In this document: piece by piece, positions 10,484-20,860 of the stretch
Position numbering within the stretch: the stretch's first letter is position 1
Layout: each line of letters opens with the position of its first letter
DNA from: Streptococcus mitis B6
GTDB lineage: Bacteria > Bacillota > Bacilli > Lactobacillales > Streptococcaceae
DNA length: 64,000 nt
Reading direction: 5' to 3'
Assembly (NCBI RefSeq): GCF_000027165.1
Contig: NC_013853.1
Coordinates: 1,674,001 to 1,738,000 of the forward strand
Notes under the pieces: generated by a model
The model's input: only the letters and a program-made list of their open reading frames with translations
Databases searched by the model: none
Told to the model about the DNA's origin: nothing
Translations under genes and position numbers: made by a program

Positions 10484-11579
10484 AGTTTATTTCTATTCTA
10501 ATCGGCACTCTTCCAAAATTCTGCTCTGCTATACTTGGATTTCCCAGTTGGTAAATCTGGTCTACCTTTTGAGTCATGGCATCCCAGGGTTCTTTGCCAA
10601 TTCGGCTGACTAGATTGACCTGCCCTTTCAGAGACTTGAGGTGTTGTCTGCCTTTTTCGGTAAAGCCAAGGACATGAATGGCTTCTGGCAAATTACTTTC
10701 TCTTGCCTGCACTAAGATATAGGTCAAAAGGCGTCTGACACGCGCCTTGGTGTAACGTTTGGTAGTCACTAACTCGACCAATTCTTCCACAAACTGGGCT
10801 GTTTTAATAGCTTCATTAATGCGCACAGCCATTTCTTGATTGACCTGATAGATGGTAGTTAGGTCGGGATTTGACAAGATTTGATAGCGGAGTAAAGAAA
10901 AATAGTCATCCCATCTCACCTTACTGGCCTGCTCAAAGAGGGAAACAGAAGGCATAAAGCGTTCTAAGAAATCTTGGTCTGACTGGTACTGACGGAGGGC
11001 TGTCGCCGAGGCAAAGTCCACATCCTTATCCACAGAATGGTAACCTGCGCCCTGACGTTGAATCGGATGCAGCTTGATGTTTCGTCCAGCAACCGCCTTG
11101 ACATAGGCCAGAGCAAGAACATGATTGGGCGTATTGCCTGAAAAATCAAGACCTGCAAATTCCTTCCACATGGCTTGGGTTTTCTGTGGATAGGAAAGAG
11201 AATCAGGCAGGTTTTCCACAAATTTCTCCATCTCAGCCCCCTGCTCTGTGTATAAGTCAGCGATTTTCTGGTAATTTAGAATTTCCTCCGTCCCAAAAGC
11301 GAGGCTATCAATACCCAACCTAGCCAAGATATCCACAGCTCCTTGGCCGAAGAAATCTGCTGCCTGAACACTGACTAAAAAGGGCAATTCTACTACCAAG
11401 TCTGCGCCATTTTCCAGTGCCATCTGAGCACGTGTCCACTTATCCACGATAGCAGGTTCTCCACGCTGCATGAAATTCCCTGACATAGCCACGATTTTCA
11501 GCCCCTCAGCCTGATTTAGCAGGTATTTATGCCCATTATGAAAGGGATTAAACTCCGCGATAATACCTGTGATGGTCAT
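10482..11579 (-). CDS. tmcAL: tRNA(Met) cytidine acetate ligase TmcAL
   Basis: The 365-residue enzyme (formerly YlbM) acetylates the wobble cytidine of elongator tRNA-Met with acetate and ATP. The N-terminal nucleotidyltransferase motif [17 protein letters not shown] (residues 5-21) carries the H-x-G-H signature. Length is close to the family norm. It ends a minus-strand run that starts with the methyltransferase gene 10 bases upstream. Confidence 0.92.
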   Translation of the reverse strand: MTITGIIAEFNPFHNGHKYLLNQAEGLKIVAMSGNFMQRGEPAIVDKWTRAQMALENGADLVVELPFLVSVQAADFFGQGAVDILARLGIDSLAFGTEEILNYQKIADLYTEQGAEMEKFVENLPDSLSYPQKTQAMWKEFAGLDFSGNTPNHVLALAYVKAVAGRNIKLHPIQRQGAGYHSVDKDVDFASATALRQYQSDQDFLERFMPSVSLFEQASKVRWDDYFSLLRYQILSNPDLTTIYQVNQEMAVRINEAIKTAQFVEELVELVTTKRYTKARVRRLLTYILVQARESNLPEAIHVLGFTEKGRQHLKSLKGQVNLVSRIGKEPWDAMTQKVDQIYQLGNPSIAEQNFGRVPIRIEIN

Positions 11580-11588
11580 GCTAATCTC

Positions 11589-12329
11589 CTACTTCTGCGC
11601 CACAAAAAACCAACGGGTGCTGGTTTCTGTTGGCTCCTTGTCTTCAAAGTCCGCATAGAGTTTGAAGGACTTAAAACCGGCCTGTTCCAGCAAAATATCA
11701 TAGGTCAAGACCTCATAAGTCCGCTCCTCATGCACTTCATCGTGGCGACTAAAGGACCCATCCTCTTCCTTGATAAAGAAAGTCAACTCATGCACGATGG
11801 AGTGAGGAGCTTCGTCCTCGTAGGTATCCCAGAGCATTGCAAAATCTTCCGCATTTTCATGGTAAGAATAGCCTGTAAAGACCTCATCTGTCTGGTAGAT
11901 CGAATGCACATCAAAGATGAAAACTCCATCTTCATTAAGTGCATTATACACTTCCTTAAAAACATCCCCTACTTCCACCTCATCCTGCATGTAGCAGATT
12001 GAGTCCGAATAACAAGTGACAAAATCATATTGACCTGCCTTGGACAAATCCAGCATATTGCCTTCAATAAAGTCAATCTTTTGTTTGGCTGAAGAAGCTC
12101 TCTTTTCAGCAATCTTCAACATATCCCCACTCAAGTCAAGTCCAGTCACATCAAAACCAGATTGAGAAAAGCGGACAGACTGGATGCCTGTCCCACAAGC
12201 CAATTCCAAGAGTTTCTTTCTCTCCTTGGTCTTAGGCAAGTGACGCAGAGAAAAATCCGTCCATTTGTCGTATAAACTATCATCCATCACAGCATCGTAA
12301 ACAGCCGCAAAGGTTTCATAAGTCGCCAT
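11589..12329 (-). CDS. Class I SAM-dependent methyltransferase
   Basis: A soluble methyltransferase of 246 residues with the SAM motif LLELACGTGIQSVRFS near residues 40-55 and FVTCYSDSICY further on. The substrate is unknown. An in-frame start at 12365 is possible, but the ATG at 12329 (MATYETFAAVYD) begins at the conserved part; the ATG two codons earlier (12335) fits best with the GGAGG site 11 bases before it. It sits between rsfS and tmcAL, as in the pneumococcus. Confidence 0.85.
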   Translation of the reverse strand: MATYETFAAVYDAVMDDSLYDKWTDFSLRHLPKTKERKKLLELACGTGIQSVRFSQSGFDVTGLDLSGDMLKIAEKRASSAKQKIDFIEGNMLDLSKAGQYDFVTCYSDSICYMQDEVEVGDVFKEVYNALNEDGVFIFDVHSIYQTDEVFTGYSYHENAEDFAMLWDTYEDEAPHSIVHELTFFIKEEDGSFSRHDEVHEERTYEVLTYDILLEQAGFKSFKLYADFEDKEPTETSTRWFFVAQK

Positions 12330-12488
12330 AATCATGATACCAAGAGCCTCCATGGCAAACACCACTCGCTCTTCACCTTTCCATCAATTTTCTAAAATAA
12401 GCAAAGAAACCCAGTTGACTGCAACTGAGTTCATCTTCTAAGCAAGAGTTTCTGAAATATCTACTGAATTCGCCTCATGCCATAGCTT

Positions 12489-12791
<303 letters not shown>

Positions 12792-12802
12792 TTAGTCCTC
12801 TT

Positions 12803-13303
12803 TTAAAAAATATTTTTATAATCTAGGACATCTGCAAAGCGATTCTCCCAAATGCCCTCATAAAATTCATTTATCGTTTCTGCTGGAATGTCATCCCCAT
12901 CAAAGGTTGTGACAGCACCTTCTGGAATAATCAGCTGATAGCCATATTCAAAGGCAACCTTGACAGAGGTATCCACACAATATTCTGTCTGCATGCCACA
13001 TAAAACTAATTTTTCAATCCCCTGTTTATCCAAGTATTCTTTTAAGCCAGTTTCTTTGAAAATACTATTATACTTCTTCTGAAAGACCTTTTCATCAGAT
13101 TTTCGATTTAAAAGCGCAGATAACTGCCAATCTTCTGATGTTTGAGCTTCAGAGTTCTCAATATGTTGAACATAGATAATTTCAATATTCTTGCTTCTAG
13201 CCTGATTTTGTAAATAAGAAATTTTTTCCAATAGACTTTTTGTCTGGAACCCAGTTTCCACTAAAATATTCTGAACATCAATGATTATAAAAGCCGTCTT
13301 CAT
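12803..13303 (-). CDS. Isochorismatase-family cysteine hydrolase
   Basis: A 166-residue protein of the isochorismatase-like fold: FIIIDVQNILVE at the start holds the catalytic Asp, and VLCGMQTEYCVDTSVKVAF near 118-137 holds the catalytic Cys. Members include nicotinamidases and other amidohydrolases. The place between yqeK-nadD and rsfS would suit a role in NAD salvage, but the substrate cannot be read from sequence. It directly follows yqeK. Confidence 0.88.
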   Translation of the reverse strand: MKTAFIIIDVQNILVETGFQTKSLLEKISYLQNQARSKNIEIIYVQHIENSEAQTSEDWQLSALLNRKSDEKVFQKKYNSIFKETGLKEYLDKQGIEKLVLCGMQTEYCVDTSVKVAFEYGYQLIIPEGAVTTFDGDDIPAETINEFYEGIWENRFADVLDYKNIF

Positions 13304-13897
13304 TTAGTCCTCTTTCAAATAGTGCACAAAGGCGTTATAGGTTTCAAGGGTTTGGGGATAGATAGGGAATCCCTGATGAGCCAGATGCTCCACAGTGCGA
13401 GCTGTTTCGTAGGCCACCGCCTTATTAAGCGATAGACTTGCAATCTCACGCGCCACATCCACCCCTGGAAAGGCACGATTATGCTCTATATAGTCTGCGA
13501 CGTAGATAACCTTATCAAGATCAGTCATCTGATCCGCCCCAACTGTATGGATTTCAATAGCTCGCAAGATTTCTGAATCATGCAAATCCAGGTCTTCTTG
13601 AATCTTGTATATACCAACCATGCCATGCCAGACATTATTGCCCCAGTTTTTGAGGTCAGGGTCTAGCTGATAACGGCCAATCAAGTCTAGAAATTCCTGA
13701 TTTGACAGCTTTTTAGCATAGTCATGAAGAAGGCCTGCTAGGCCTGCTTTCTCGGTATCGACTCCAAATCGCTGAGCCAATTCTATGGCTGCACGCTCCA
13801 CACCCAAGCAATGGGTTAAACGTTTTTCAGGTAGAAGCTCTGCCATTTTTTCCAACAAAGCCTCGCGAGAGCAATTGATATAGTCTTGGTATGCCAT
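13304..13897 (-). CDS. yqeK: HD-domain Ap4A hydrolase YqeK
   Basis: A 197-residue HD-domain protein. The metal ligands are visible in [23 protein letters not shown] and, later, EIHTVG. YqeK enzymes split diadenosine tetraphosphate symmetrically to ADP. The start overlaps the nadD stop by one base, which is typical of this gene pair. Confidence 0.93.
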   Translation of the reverse strand: MAYQDYINCSREALLEKMAELLPEKRLTHCLGVERAAIELAQRFGVDTEKAGLAGLLHDYAKKLSNQEFLDLIGRYQLDPDLKNWGNNVWHGMVGIYKIQEDLDLHDSEILRAIEIHTVGADQMTDLDKVIYVADYIEHNRAFPGVDVAREIASLSLNKAVAYETARTVEHLAHQGFPIYPQTLETYNAFVHYLKED

Positions 13898-14526
13898 CAG
13901 TAAAGCCCCTCCTTCTCGATATAGTCTAGTACAGGCTGAGGCAGGAGAAAGTTGGGTTTCCGACCTTGGACAAGGAAGTCACGCACCATGCTAGACGAGA
14001 TATCCATGAGAGGCACATCCACCCAGATAACTGGATAAGAAGTTCCAGCCTTGTAGCGTGGGCGCTGAACTCCCACAAACTGAACCATATCTACCAGTTC
14101 ATCAATTCGGTACCACTTAGGCAGATAGTCCACCATATCGGCACCGATGATAAAGTAATAATCCGTATCTGGATTCTTCTCTGTTAAAATCTTCATGGTG
14201 TCGTAGGTATAGGAAATACCCTTGCGCTCTAACTCGATTGTTTCAATGGATAGACCTTCAATTCCCTCAATCGCCAACTCAAGCATCTTGAGACGGTGAT
14301 GTTCAGGGATGGTTTCCTTTTTATCTACGTGAGGGGGTTGATATTCCGGCATGAGCAAGACTTGATCCAGTCCTAACTGCTGGCGTACTTGGTCCGCAAC
14401 AACCAGATGGGCATTGTGAACAGGGTTAAAATTCCCCCCTAAAATCCCGACTTGTTTGCGTTTTTTCTCCTTGATTTCTGGCTCCAACTCTACCTTGGTA
14501 AAGGGAGTCAATAGTTCGATTGCCAT
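13897..14526 (-). CDS. nadD: Nicotinate-nucleotide adenylyltransferase
   Basis: The 209-residue enzyme joins nicotinate mononucleotide and ATP to form deamido-[22 protein letters not shown] (residues 27-45) has the nucleotidyl-transfer T/HxGH-type motif and [12 protein letters not shown] (~173-184) the matching ISSS motif. The ~28 residues before the core are the usual streptococcal extension. It follows yhbY by about 50 bases. Confidence 0.96.
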   Translation of the reverse strand: MAIELLTPFTKVELEPEIKEKKRKQVGILGGNFNPVHNAHLVVADQVRQQLGLDQVLLMPEYQPPHVDKKETIPEHHRLKMLELAIEGIEGLSIETIELERKGISYTYDTMKILTEKNPDTDYYFIIGADMVDYLPKWYRIDELVDMVQFVGVQRPRYKAGTSYPVIWVDVPLMDISSSMVRDFLVQGRKPNFLLPQPVLDYIEKEGLY

Positions 14527-14577
14527 AGGCTAGTCTCCTTTATTTCTCTGTAAAAACAGTTGTTTGGAGTATGGGGG

Positions 14578-14889
14578 TTAAATTTCTTTGACTTTTTTAG
14601 AAATCTTGCGATTTTCTTTCTTGCTGGATTGTTTAAACAAAATCAAAATTCGTCCGATTTTTTGGACTGTGTCCACACCGATTTCTTCTTCCAAAATTTC
14701 AGCTACTTCGTGGATATTTTCATCGGTGTTTTGCAAAAGAGTCACCTTGATCAATTCACGGGCATCAAGAGCTTGACGGACGCTGGTTTTGATTTGGTCG
14801 TTGAGTCCATTTTTTCCGATTTGGATGATGGGTTTGAGAGTGTGTGCCTGGCTGTTGAGGAAGGCACGTTGTTTTGATGTTAATGACAT
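14578..14889 (-). CDS. yhbY: YhbY-type RNA-binding protein
   Basis: A 103-residue CRM-domain protein (LTSKQRAFLNSQAHTLKPII, GKNGL, ELIKVTLLQN). YhbY proteins bind the pre-50S ribosome. The Lys-rich tail is normal. It comes before nadD in the yqeG-yqeH-yhbY-nadD-yqeK order known from other Firmicutes. Confidence 0.93.
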   Translation of the reverse strand: MSLTSKQRAFLNSQAHTLKPIIQIGKNGLNDQIKTSVRQALDARELIKVTLLQNTDENIHEVAEILEEEIGVDTVQKIGRILILFKQSSKKENRKISKKVKEI

Positions 14890-14952
14890 AATATTCTTCC
14901 TTGTTTTTTGATAGTTATTTTAGGTGGTGAGGGACGGTCGGAACTAATTTCC

Positions 14953-15090
14953 CAAAGATCTCATCTTTGAAAAATGGATTTCCTGACCTCACAATTGAGC
15001 CTTGGTCTCAATTGTGCCCCTTGCCAATCTATCGATTGGCAAGACACCACGGCAATAACTATCTTTTTATGAGCTCACTTTGTTCGCTCA
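14953..15090. repeat. Cluster of four hairpins between yqeH and yhbY
   Basis: About 140 bases hold four inverted repeats in a row: CAAAGAT/ATCTTTG (14953-14969, 3-base loop), CACAATTGAG/CTCAATTGTG (14990-15016, perfect 10 bp), CTTGCCAATC/GATTGGCAAG (15020-15043, perfect 10 bp, 4-base loop) and TGAGC/GCTCA (15070-15090). None has a T run, so they are not classical terminators. They lie in the spacer of an otherwise tight gene cluster and could process or stabilise the mRNA. Confidence 0.75.
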
Positions 15091-15101
15091 GCCATTTTAT
15101 T

Positions 15102-16208
15102 TTAAATTATTGCTTTTCGTGTGACGACGGCGACATCTTCTGGTGCCCAGACGGCGACTTTGGCTGTGCCTGTTACGCGAATCCAGCCGAGTCCAGAGAT
15201 AACTAGGTCTGTCTTATCCTTGATGGTAAATACATGCTGAACTAGTTTTGGAAAATCTTCCTTTTCCTTGCTATTTGGTGGTGTCAGAAGAGTTCCTAGG
15301 TGCTTATCATAAAATGCACTAGCGCCTTCAAGCTTAGTACGATGGAGTTTCAATTCGTTGTCAAAAAAGGCAGTGAAACCTTGTTTTTCTCCTGATATAA
15401 AGTCAAAACGTCCGAGACCACCTAAAAATAGGGTTTGTTCAGGATTAAGCTGATAGGTTTTAGGCTTGATTTCCTTTTTAGGGCTGACATACTTGAGGTT
15501 TTTAGCCGTCAAGTAGTGGGCCATCTGGTGACGGTGGATAATCCCCGGCGTATCGTAAATATAAGATCCGTCGTCAAGCGGAATCTCGATTTTGTCCAAG
15601 GTTGTCCCTGGGAAGCGCGAAGTCGTAATGACATTCTGATCACCCGTGATTTCTTGGATAATGGCATTGATAAGGGTTGATTTTCCAACGTTGGTTACAC
15701 CGACCACATAGACATCACGGCCCTTACGGTAGTGTTCAATCTTGTCAATGACTTCCTTAATGGCATGTTTGTTTTGTGCCGAAGTTAGGACGACATCAAC
15801 AGGACGAAGACCTTCTTCGTGGGCACGTTCCATGAGCCACTGGCTAATCTTACCTGGTTTAACTGACTTAGGCAGAATATCCTTTTTATTTCCCACCAAG
15901 AGGACATCATTGCCTGATACAAAACGTGGCAAGCCCGGGATGACAGAGCCATTAAAATCAAAGATATCAATGACATTGACCACCAAGGCATCACTGTCTC
16001 CCACCTCGTGCAAGAGCTTGAGGAAATCATCGTCCGTCAATTGGACATCCGTGATTTCATTGTAGTGGCGGAGACGGAAACAACGTTGGCAATAAACTTC
16101 GCCAGTTTCCAAACCTTTTTCAAGTGCCGACTGGGGGGTAAAACCAAGACCAGCCTTATCTGTCGTCTGAATGGTTGCTCCACAACCAATACAGAGAATT
16201 TCTTCCAT
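15102..16208 (-). CDS. yqeH: Ribosome-assembly GTPase YqeH
   Basis: A 368-residue circularly permuted GTPase needed for 30S assembly. An N-terminal zinc motif (CIGC at 5-8, CQRC at ~39-42) comes first. The GTPase motifs are in permuted order: G4 VGNKKDIL, then G1 GVTNVGKSTLIN, then G3 YDTPGI. The C-terminal RNA-binding part is present. It starts three bases after yqeG, so the two are co-transcribed. Confidence 0.96.
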   Translation of the reverse strand: MEEILCIGCGATIQTTDKAGLGFTPQSALEKGLETGEVYCQRCFRLRHYNEITDVQLTDDDFLKLLHEVGDSDALVVNVIDIFDFNGSVIPGLPRFVSGNDVLLVGNKKDILPKSVKPGKISQWLMERAHEEGLRPVDVVLTSAQNKHAIKEVIDKIEHYRKGRDVYVVGVTNVGKSTLINAIIQEITGDQNVITTSRFPGTTLDKIEIPLDDGSYIYDTPGIIHRHQMAHYLTAKNLKYVSPKKEIKPKTYQLNPEQTLFLGGLGRFDFISGEKQGFTAFFDNELKLHRTKLEGASAFYDKHLGTLLTPPNSKEKEDFPKLVQHVFTIKDKTDLVISGLGWIRVTGTAKVAVWAPEDVAVVTRKAII

Positions 16209-16210
16209 AG

Positions 16211-16738
16211 TTAAATTCCTTTTTTATATGTAATCGGTCCGTACTTTTCAGTGATTTTTCGCATCACACGACGCTCACGAGCTCGGTTAATCTGCGTTTT
16301 GATCGAGTCATGTTGGACCAAGGGTTTGACTAAAATCGAGCGAATGCCTGCACGGTGGGCTGCTCGTATATCTGTCATGAGCTGGTCGCCAACCATGACC
16401 ACTTCACTTTTCTCATAATGAAATTCCTTCATGGCACGGTCAATCCCAAATGTAAAGGGCTTCAGAGCCCAATAAACGTAGTCAATCCCAAATTTCTCAA
16501 CTGCTCGTTGAACGCGTTTTTTGGTGTTATTTGAGACCACGATGATGCGAATGCCCGCGTCTCGAAGGTCATGTAGCCATTGCTTCATCTCTGGTGTTCC
16601 GTCAGGATTATTCCAAGCAATGAGGGTATTGTCCAAATCGACCAAAACAGCCTTGATTCCATGCGCCTGCAGGCTTGGGACTGTCAGATCATAGACTGCT
16701 TCCACAGCAAAATCTGGCATGTAATTTTCAATCGCCAT
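16211..16738 (-). CDS. yqeG: HAD-family phosphatase YqeG
   Basis: A 175-residue HAD phosphatase (subfamily IIIA). Motif I is VDLDNTLIAWN near residues 34-44, motif II VVSNNTKKRV and motif III VMVGDQLMTDI. The substrate in streptococci is not settled; related proteins act on phosphatidylglycerophosphate. It heads the yqeG-yqeH cluster and follows corA by 16 bases. Confidence 0.92.
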   Translation of the reverse strand: MAIENYMPDFAVEAVYDLTVPSLQAHGIKAVLVDLDNTLIAWNNPDGTPEMKQWLHDLRDAGIRIIVVSNNTKKRVQRAVEKFGIDYVYWALKPFTFGIDRAMKEFHYEKSEVVMVGDQLMTDIRAAHRAGIRSILVKPLVQHDSIKTQINRARERRVMRKITEKYGPITYKKGI

Positions 16739-16754
16739 TCTGGCTCCTTCTCTT

Positions 16755-17660
16755 TTATTTTCTAGTAATTTTCTTCAGCCATTGAGATAAGGCTGCCCAT
16801 AAAATCAAGCTAGCCATTAAGATATAAATCCAAGCATTTGGCTCTTCTGTAAATGGTAGAGGAACATTCATTCCGAAGAAACCTGTAATAACCGCAAGTA
16901 CTGCTAGTAAGACGGAGACAATAGTCAAAATTGTCAAACTATCATTCAAGTTATTGTTTAGGATGTTGTTGTAAGAAGCTGAGAGTTGTTGCAAGACTTG
17001 AGAAATCAAGTCTGTCATAGACACCAACTGATGGGCTTCAATCATGGCATCATCAAACTGCTCTCGTTCGACATCATTAAATCTCCGATAAAGAGCATGG
17101 CCCTGGATATGTTCCAAGAGGAGTCGATTTTGTTTTGCTGCTGCTGTCAAGTAAACCATACCAGTCTCCAAGTCAGAGAGGGCGAAGAGATTTTTCTTTG
17201 TTGTAGTTTGACGTAGCAAGGCACTAATTTCGTCCTTACTTTTATCCATCTCTTCAATGACAGGATAATAAGCGTTACTGATAATCTCTAAACCAGCAAA
17301 GAGAAACTTGTAAATAGAAAGCGACTCATGGCTATCCAGATAAGCTGACATCTGATCAATGACATAAGCATTCTTATGGTTGCTGATGGTAATCATTCGT
17401 TGTCTTTCGACGATAAAGGTCATGGGAATCGCTTCATAATATTCTTTGTCTTTTTCTAAATCAAGAACATTATAAATAAAGGTTACCGTCTCCGTTTCAC
17501 GGTTATAATCCATATGAGCTCGTTCATTTCTATCCAGAGCATACTCAATGGTTTCCTTGTCCAATCCATAGATGTCAGAAAGATCTTCCATATTTTTAAT
17601 CTTATCCACATCAAGGTCTATCCAGGTACAACCATTGCCCAACTGCTTTTCTAAAACCAT
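16755..17660 (-). CDS. corA: CorA-family Mg2+ (divalent metal) channel
   Basis: A 301-residue CorA protein. A large cytoplasmic domain (~1-235) is followed by two membrane helices and the signature GMN in ITGFFGMNVPLPF near residue 262. A short basic tail WLKKITRK stays in the cytoplasm. Length and order are normal. Confidence 0.94.
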   Translation of the reverse strand: MVLEKQLGNGCTWIDLDVDKIKNMEDLSDIYGLDKETIEYALDRNERAHMDYNRETETVTFIYNVLDLEKDKEYYEAIPMTFIVERQRMITISNHKNAYVIDQMSAYLDSHESLSIYKFLFAGLEIISNAYYPVIEEMDKSKDEISALLRQTTTKKNLFALSDLETGMVYLTAAAKQNRLLLEHIQGHALYRRFNDVEREQFDDAMIEAHQLVSMTDLISQVLQQLSASYNNILNNNLNDSLTILTIVSVLLAVLAVITGFFGMNVPLPFTEEPNAWIYILMASLILWAALSQWLKKITRK

Positions 17661-17717
17661 CTTTTCTCCTTTATTAAACTCTTTCTATTGTACCACAAAT
17701 TACTTAAAATAACAGGT

Positions 17718-18278
17718 CTAGTCTGTGCGTGAGAGATTGCTGACGACGGTGATATTCCGATTGGGAACGAAGTGCAGAACCTGATCTTCTCCTCTGAGTT
17801 GCGTTGTTCGAATGCCGACACTGACGACCTTTCCCGATACAGTAATAGGACCATTTGTCAAAACAACTTCATCTCCCACATCTAGTTGACGTTCAAAGAG
17901 GATGAAAAAGCCATTGATGACATCAGATAGAAAGCCTTGGGCTCCCATCCCAATAGCCACCCCAGCAATCCCAGCTCCAGCAAGCAAACTAGAAACTGGC
18001 AAACCCAATATCGACAAAATGCAGTAAAGCAAAAAGAAATAAAGGGTATAATTAAACACATTCTCTAATAAACGTGAAATGGTTTTCTGACGCCCGACAT
18101 CATGACGAGACATTTTTAGAGAAGGTTTAACAATTCTCTGCACCATGGTATGGAGCAATTTCTTAGCTATATAAAAGATCAAAAATAAGAATAAAAGAGA
18201 AAGTAGCTTGGTTAAGATATTCTCGATAATCGCTGTAATATCAAGTTTATTGAGATAGGTTTGAATAAATTCTTGCAT
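17718..18278 (-). CDS. Small MscS-family mechanosensitive channel
   Basis: At 186 residues this is shorter than E. coli MscS and like the small YkuT type. One hydrophobic segment near 20-42, another near 75-95, and the pore-lining helix with small residues GAGIAGVAIGMGAQGFLSDVINGFF (in two parts, ~100-125) are clear. A beta domain (VGDEVVLTNGPITVSGKV) follows, but the long C-terminal cage is missing. It is transcribed away from sstT. Confidence 0.9.
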   Translation of the reverse strand: MQEFIQTYLNKLDITAIIENILTKLLSLLFLFLIFYIAKKLLHTMVQRIVKPSLKMSRHDVGRQKTISRLLENVFNYTLYFFLLYCILSILGLPVSSLLAGAGIAGVAIGMGAQGFLSDVINGFFILFERQLDVGDEVVLTNGPITVSGKVVSVGIRTTQLRGEDQVLHFVPNRNITVVSNLSRTD

Positions 18279-18370
18279 AGAAAACTCCTTTCATTTATTA
18301 TACCATACTTTCACAAGTGATGAATCTCCATAAATATTCAAAAATAATAGCCAAAATAGACAGAAAATTC

Positions 18371-18399
18371 TTGATTTTAGCTCATATTTATACTATAAT
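18371..18399 (+). promoter_or_regulatory. Promoter of sstT
   Basis: TTGATT (18371-18376), a 17-base gap and a consensus TATAAT (18394-18399) stand 30 bases before the sstT ATG. The gene has a strong AAGGAGG site. Confidence 0.85.
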
Positions 18400-18429
18400 C
18401 ATAAACATTACACAACTAAGGAGGTTATT

Positions 18430-19635
18430 ATGAAAAAACTCATTCATACTTGGAATAAGGCAAGCCTAATCAAACGGATTTTGATTGGTATGCTTATTGG
18501 AGGAACCCTAGGACTGACACTTCCTAACATTTCAGGAATTGGTTTACTTGGAGATCTCTTTGTTGGTGGCCTCAAAGCCATCGCACCTATTCTAGTCTTT
18601 GCCCTCGTTGCTAACGCTCTTTCCCAACATCAAAAAGGACAAGATAGCAACATGAAAACGGTTATCTTCCTTTACTTGGTGGGAACCTTTGCCGCTGCCC
18701 TTATCGCTGTCCTAGCGAGCTTCATTGTCCCTGTTGAGATTACCTTGAATAGTGCCAATACAGAAATTACACCACCAGATGGAATTGGCCAGGTCCTCAG
18801 TAACCTCTTGCTTAAACTCGTAGACAACCCTGTCAATGCCCTCGTTACTGCTAACTACATTGGAATCCTATCTTGGGCAGTTGTTTTCGGAATTGCTATG
18901 AGAGAAGCCAGCAAAAATAGTAAAGAATTGTTGAACACCATAGCTGATGTGACTTCCAAGATTGTTGAATGGATCATCAACCTAGCACCATTTGGAATCC
19001 TAGGCCTTGTCTTTAAAACTATCTCTGATAAGGGAATCGGCAGTCTAGCCAACTATGGAATCTTGCTTGCCCTCTTGGTGACAACCATGTTCTTTGTCGC
19101 TCTGGTTGTCAATCCATTGATTGCCTTTCTCTTTATGAAGAGAAATCCTTATCCACTCGTTTGGAAATGTTTGCGTGTCAGCGGTGTGACAGCCTTCTTC
19201 ACTCGTAGTTCTGCGGCGAACATCCCTGTCAACATGAAACTTTGTCACGACCTTGGACTAGATCCAGATACCTATTCGGTTTCTATCCCCCTTGGCTCTA
19301 CTATCAATATGGCCGGGGCAGCGATTACCATTAATGTTCTAACCCTTGCTGCAGTAAATACTTTGGGAATCCCTGTTGACTTTGCGACAGCCTTTGTCCT
19401 TAGTGTGGTAGCAGCAATCTCAGCCTGTGGTGCTTCTGGTATTGCCGGAGGATCCCTCCTTCTTATCCCAGTTGCTTGTAGTCTTTTTGGTATTTCTAAC
19501 GATATTGCCATGCAAGTTGTTGGGGTTGGATTTGTGATTGGGGTCATCCAAGATTCATGTGAAACAGCTCTCAACTCTTCTACTGACGTCCTCTTTACTG
19601 CTGTTGCAGAATACGCAGCAGCCCGTAAAAAATAA
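18430..19635 (+). CDS. sstT: Serine/threonine:Na+ symporter SstT
   Basis: A 401-residue DAACS-family transporter that takes up serine and threonine with sodium. It has about eight membrane helices, the serine-rich reentrant loop [13 protein letters not shown] near residues 257-269 and the NMAGAAITI motif near 297. Monocistronic: own promoter and own terminator. Confidence 0.95.
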   Translation: MKKLIHTWNKASLIKRILIGMLIGGTLGLTLPNISGIGLLGDLFVGGLKAIAPILVFALVANALSQHQKGQDSNMKTVIFLYLVGTFAAALIAVLASFIVPVEITLNSANTEITPPDGIGQVLSNLLLKLVDNPVNALVTANYIGILSWAVVFGIAMREASKNSKELLNTIADVTSKIVEWIINLAPFGILGLVFKTISDKGIGSLANYGILLALLVTTMFFVALVVNPLIAFLFMKRNPYPLVWKCLRVSGVTAFFTRSSAANIPVNMKLCHDLGLDPDTYSVSIPLGSTINMAGAAITINVLTLAAVNTLGIPVDFATAFVLSVVAAISACGASGIAGGSLLLIPVACSLFGISNDIAMQVVGVGFVIGVIQDSCETALNSSTDVLFTAVAEYAAARKK

Positions 19636-19640
19636 CACAT

Positions 19641-19673
19641 AAAGACAAGCCTACTCAGGTCTTGTCTTTTCAA
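19641..19673 (+). terminator. Terminator of sstT
   Basis: AAAGACAAG (19641-19649) pairs with CTTGTCTTT (19661-19669), then T-rich sequence, starting six bases after the sstT stop. Confidence 0.8.
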
Positions 19674-19701
19674 CTTTTATCTAACTTACTAGGAAATTCT
19701 T

Positions 19702-20655
19702 ATGTCTATTAGCCAACGTACGACCAAGCTCATCTTAGCTACCTGTCTTGCCTGCTTTCTTGCTTATTTTCTCAATCTCTCCTCAGCTGTTTCAGCTGGA
19801 ATCATCGCCCTCTTGAGCCTATCCGATACCCGTAGAAGTACCTTAAAACTGGCCCGCAATCGCCTCTTTTCCATGCTTCTAGCTTTGGTTATCGGAGTTC
19901 TGGCTTTTCACTTGAGCGGATTTCATATCTGGAGCCTTGGCCTCTATCTAGCCCTTTATGTGCCTCTAGCCTACAAGATGGGCTGGGAAATTGGTATCAC
20001 ACCAAGTAGCGTTTTGGTTAGCCATCTCTTGGTGCAAGAGTCAACCTCTCCAGACCTCCTAGTCAACGAATGCCTTCTCTTTGCTATCGGTACAGGATTT
20101 GCTTTACTGGTCAATCTCTACATGCCTTCACGAGAAGAGAAAATTCATCGCTACCACACATTGGTAGAAGAAAAGTTAAAAGATATTCTCCAGCGCTTCA
20201 AATATTATTTATCCAGAGGGGACGGACGCAACCGAGCACAGTTGGTTAAAGAATTGGACACCCTTTTGGAAGAAGCCCTCAGACTGGTCTATTTGGATCA
20301 CTCAGACCACCTCTTTCACCAGACTGATTACCATATTCACTACTTTGAGATGAGACAGCGACAAAGTCGCATTCTGCGAAATATGGCCCAGCAAATCAAT
20401 ACCTGTCACCTAGCTGCCAGTGAGAGCCTGATTTTGGCCCAACTCTTTTCAAAAATTGCAGGTCAACTGAGCCAGACCAATCCTGCTTCTGATTTACTAG
20501 ATGAAATTGAACGCTATCTAGAAGTCTTCCGCAACCGCAGTCTGCCCAAGACAAGAGAAGAATTTGAAACCCGCGCCACGCTCCTCCAACTCCTACGTGA
20601 AGCCAAAACCTTCATCCAAGTAAAAGTTGATTTTTACCAAAAATATGGACAGTAA
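19702..20655 (+). CDS. Aromatic acid exporter / FUSC-like membrane protein
   Basis: A 317-residue protein with about five membrane helices in the first 145 residues (ILATCLACFLAYFLNLSSAVSAGIIA onward, in ArAE_1 style) and a cytoplasmic helical domain after that (REEKIHRYHTLVEEKLKDIL). The family is named after efflux of aromatic acids; the real substrate here is unknown. It follows sstT, as in the pneumococcus. Its stop codon is the first base of a BOX repeat. Confidence 0.87.
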   Translation: MSISQRTTKLILATCLACFLAYFLNLSSAVSAGIIALLSLSDTRRSTLKLARNRLFSMLLALVIGVLAFHLSGFHIWSLGLYLALYVPLAYKMGWEIGITPSSVLVSHLLVQESTSPDLLVNECLLFAIGTGFALLVNLYMPSREEKIHRYHTLVEEKLKDILQRFKYYLSRGDGRNRAQLVKELDTLLEEALRLVYLDHSDHLFHQTDYHIHYFEMRQRQSRILRNMAQQINTCHLAASESLILAQLFSKIAGQLSQTNPASDLLDEIERYLEVFRNRSLPKTREEFETRATLLQLLREAKTFIQVKVDFYQKYGQ

Positions 20656-20806
20656 TACTCTTCGAAAATCTCTTCAAACTACGACAACTTCACCTTGTCG
20701 TAGGTATGGTTACTGACTTCGTCAGTCTTATCTACAACCTCAAAACGGTATTTTGAGCAGCCTGCGGCTAGCTTCCTAGTTTGCTCTTTGATTTTCATTG
20801 AGTATA
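20655..20806 (-). repeat. BOX repeat element 1
   Basis: A complete BOX element read on the minus strand: boxA (from TATACTCAATGAAAATCAAA near 20806), boxB with the GACGAAGTC stem (GACTTCGTC on plus) and boxC ending in TTTTCGAAGAGTATT at 20655. BOX repeats are hairpin-forming and typical of S. pneumoniae and S. mitis. It abuts the stop codon of the exporter gene. Confidence 0.92.
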
Positions 20807-20860
20807 AAAAAGAAAACTTCAGACCAATCACAAAAGGTGAATATCTGAAGTTTTCTTTTA
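20807..20860. terminator. Two-way terminator at the end of the accessory Sec operon
   Basis: AGAAAACTTCAGA (20811-20823) and TCTGAAGTTTTCT (20844-20856) make a perfect 13-bp stem with A run and T run on either side. It overlaps the asp4 stop and would also stop reading from the exporter gene. Confidence 0.88.
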
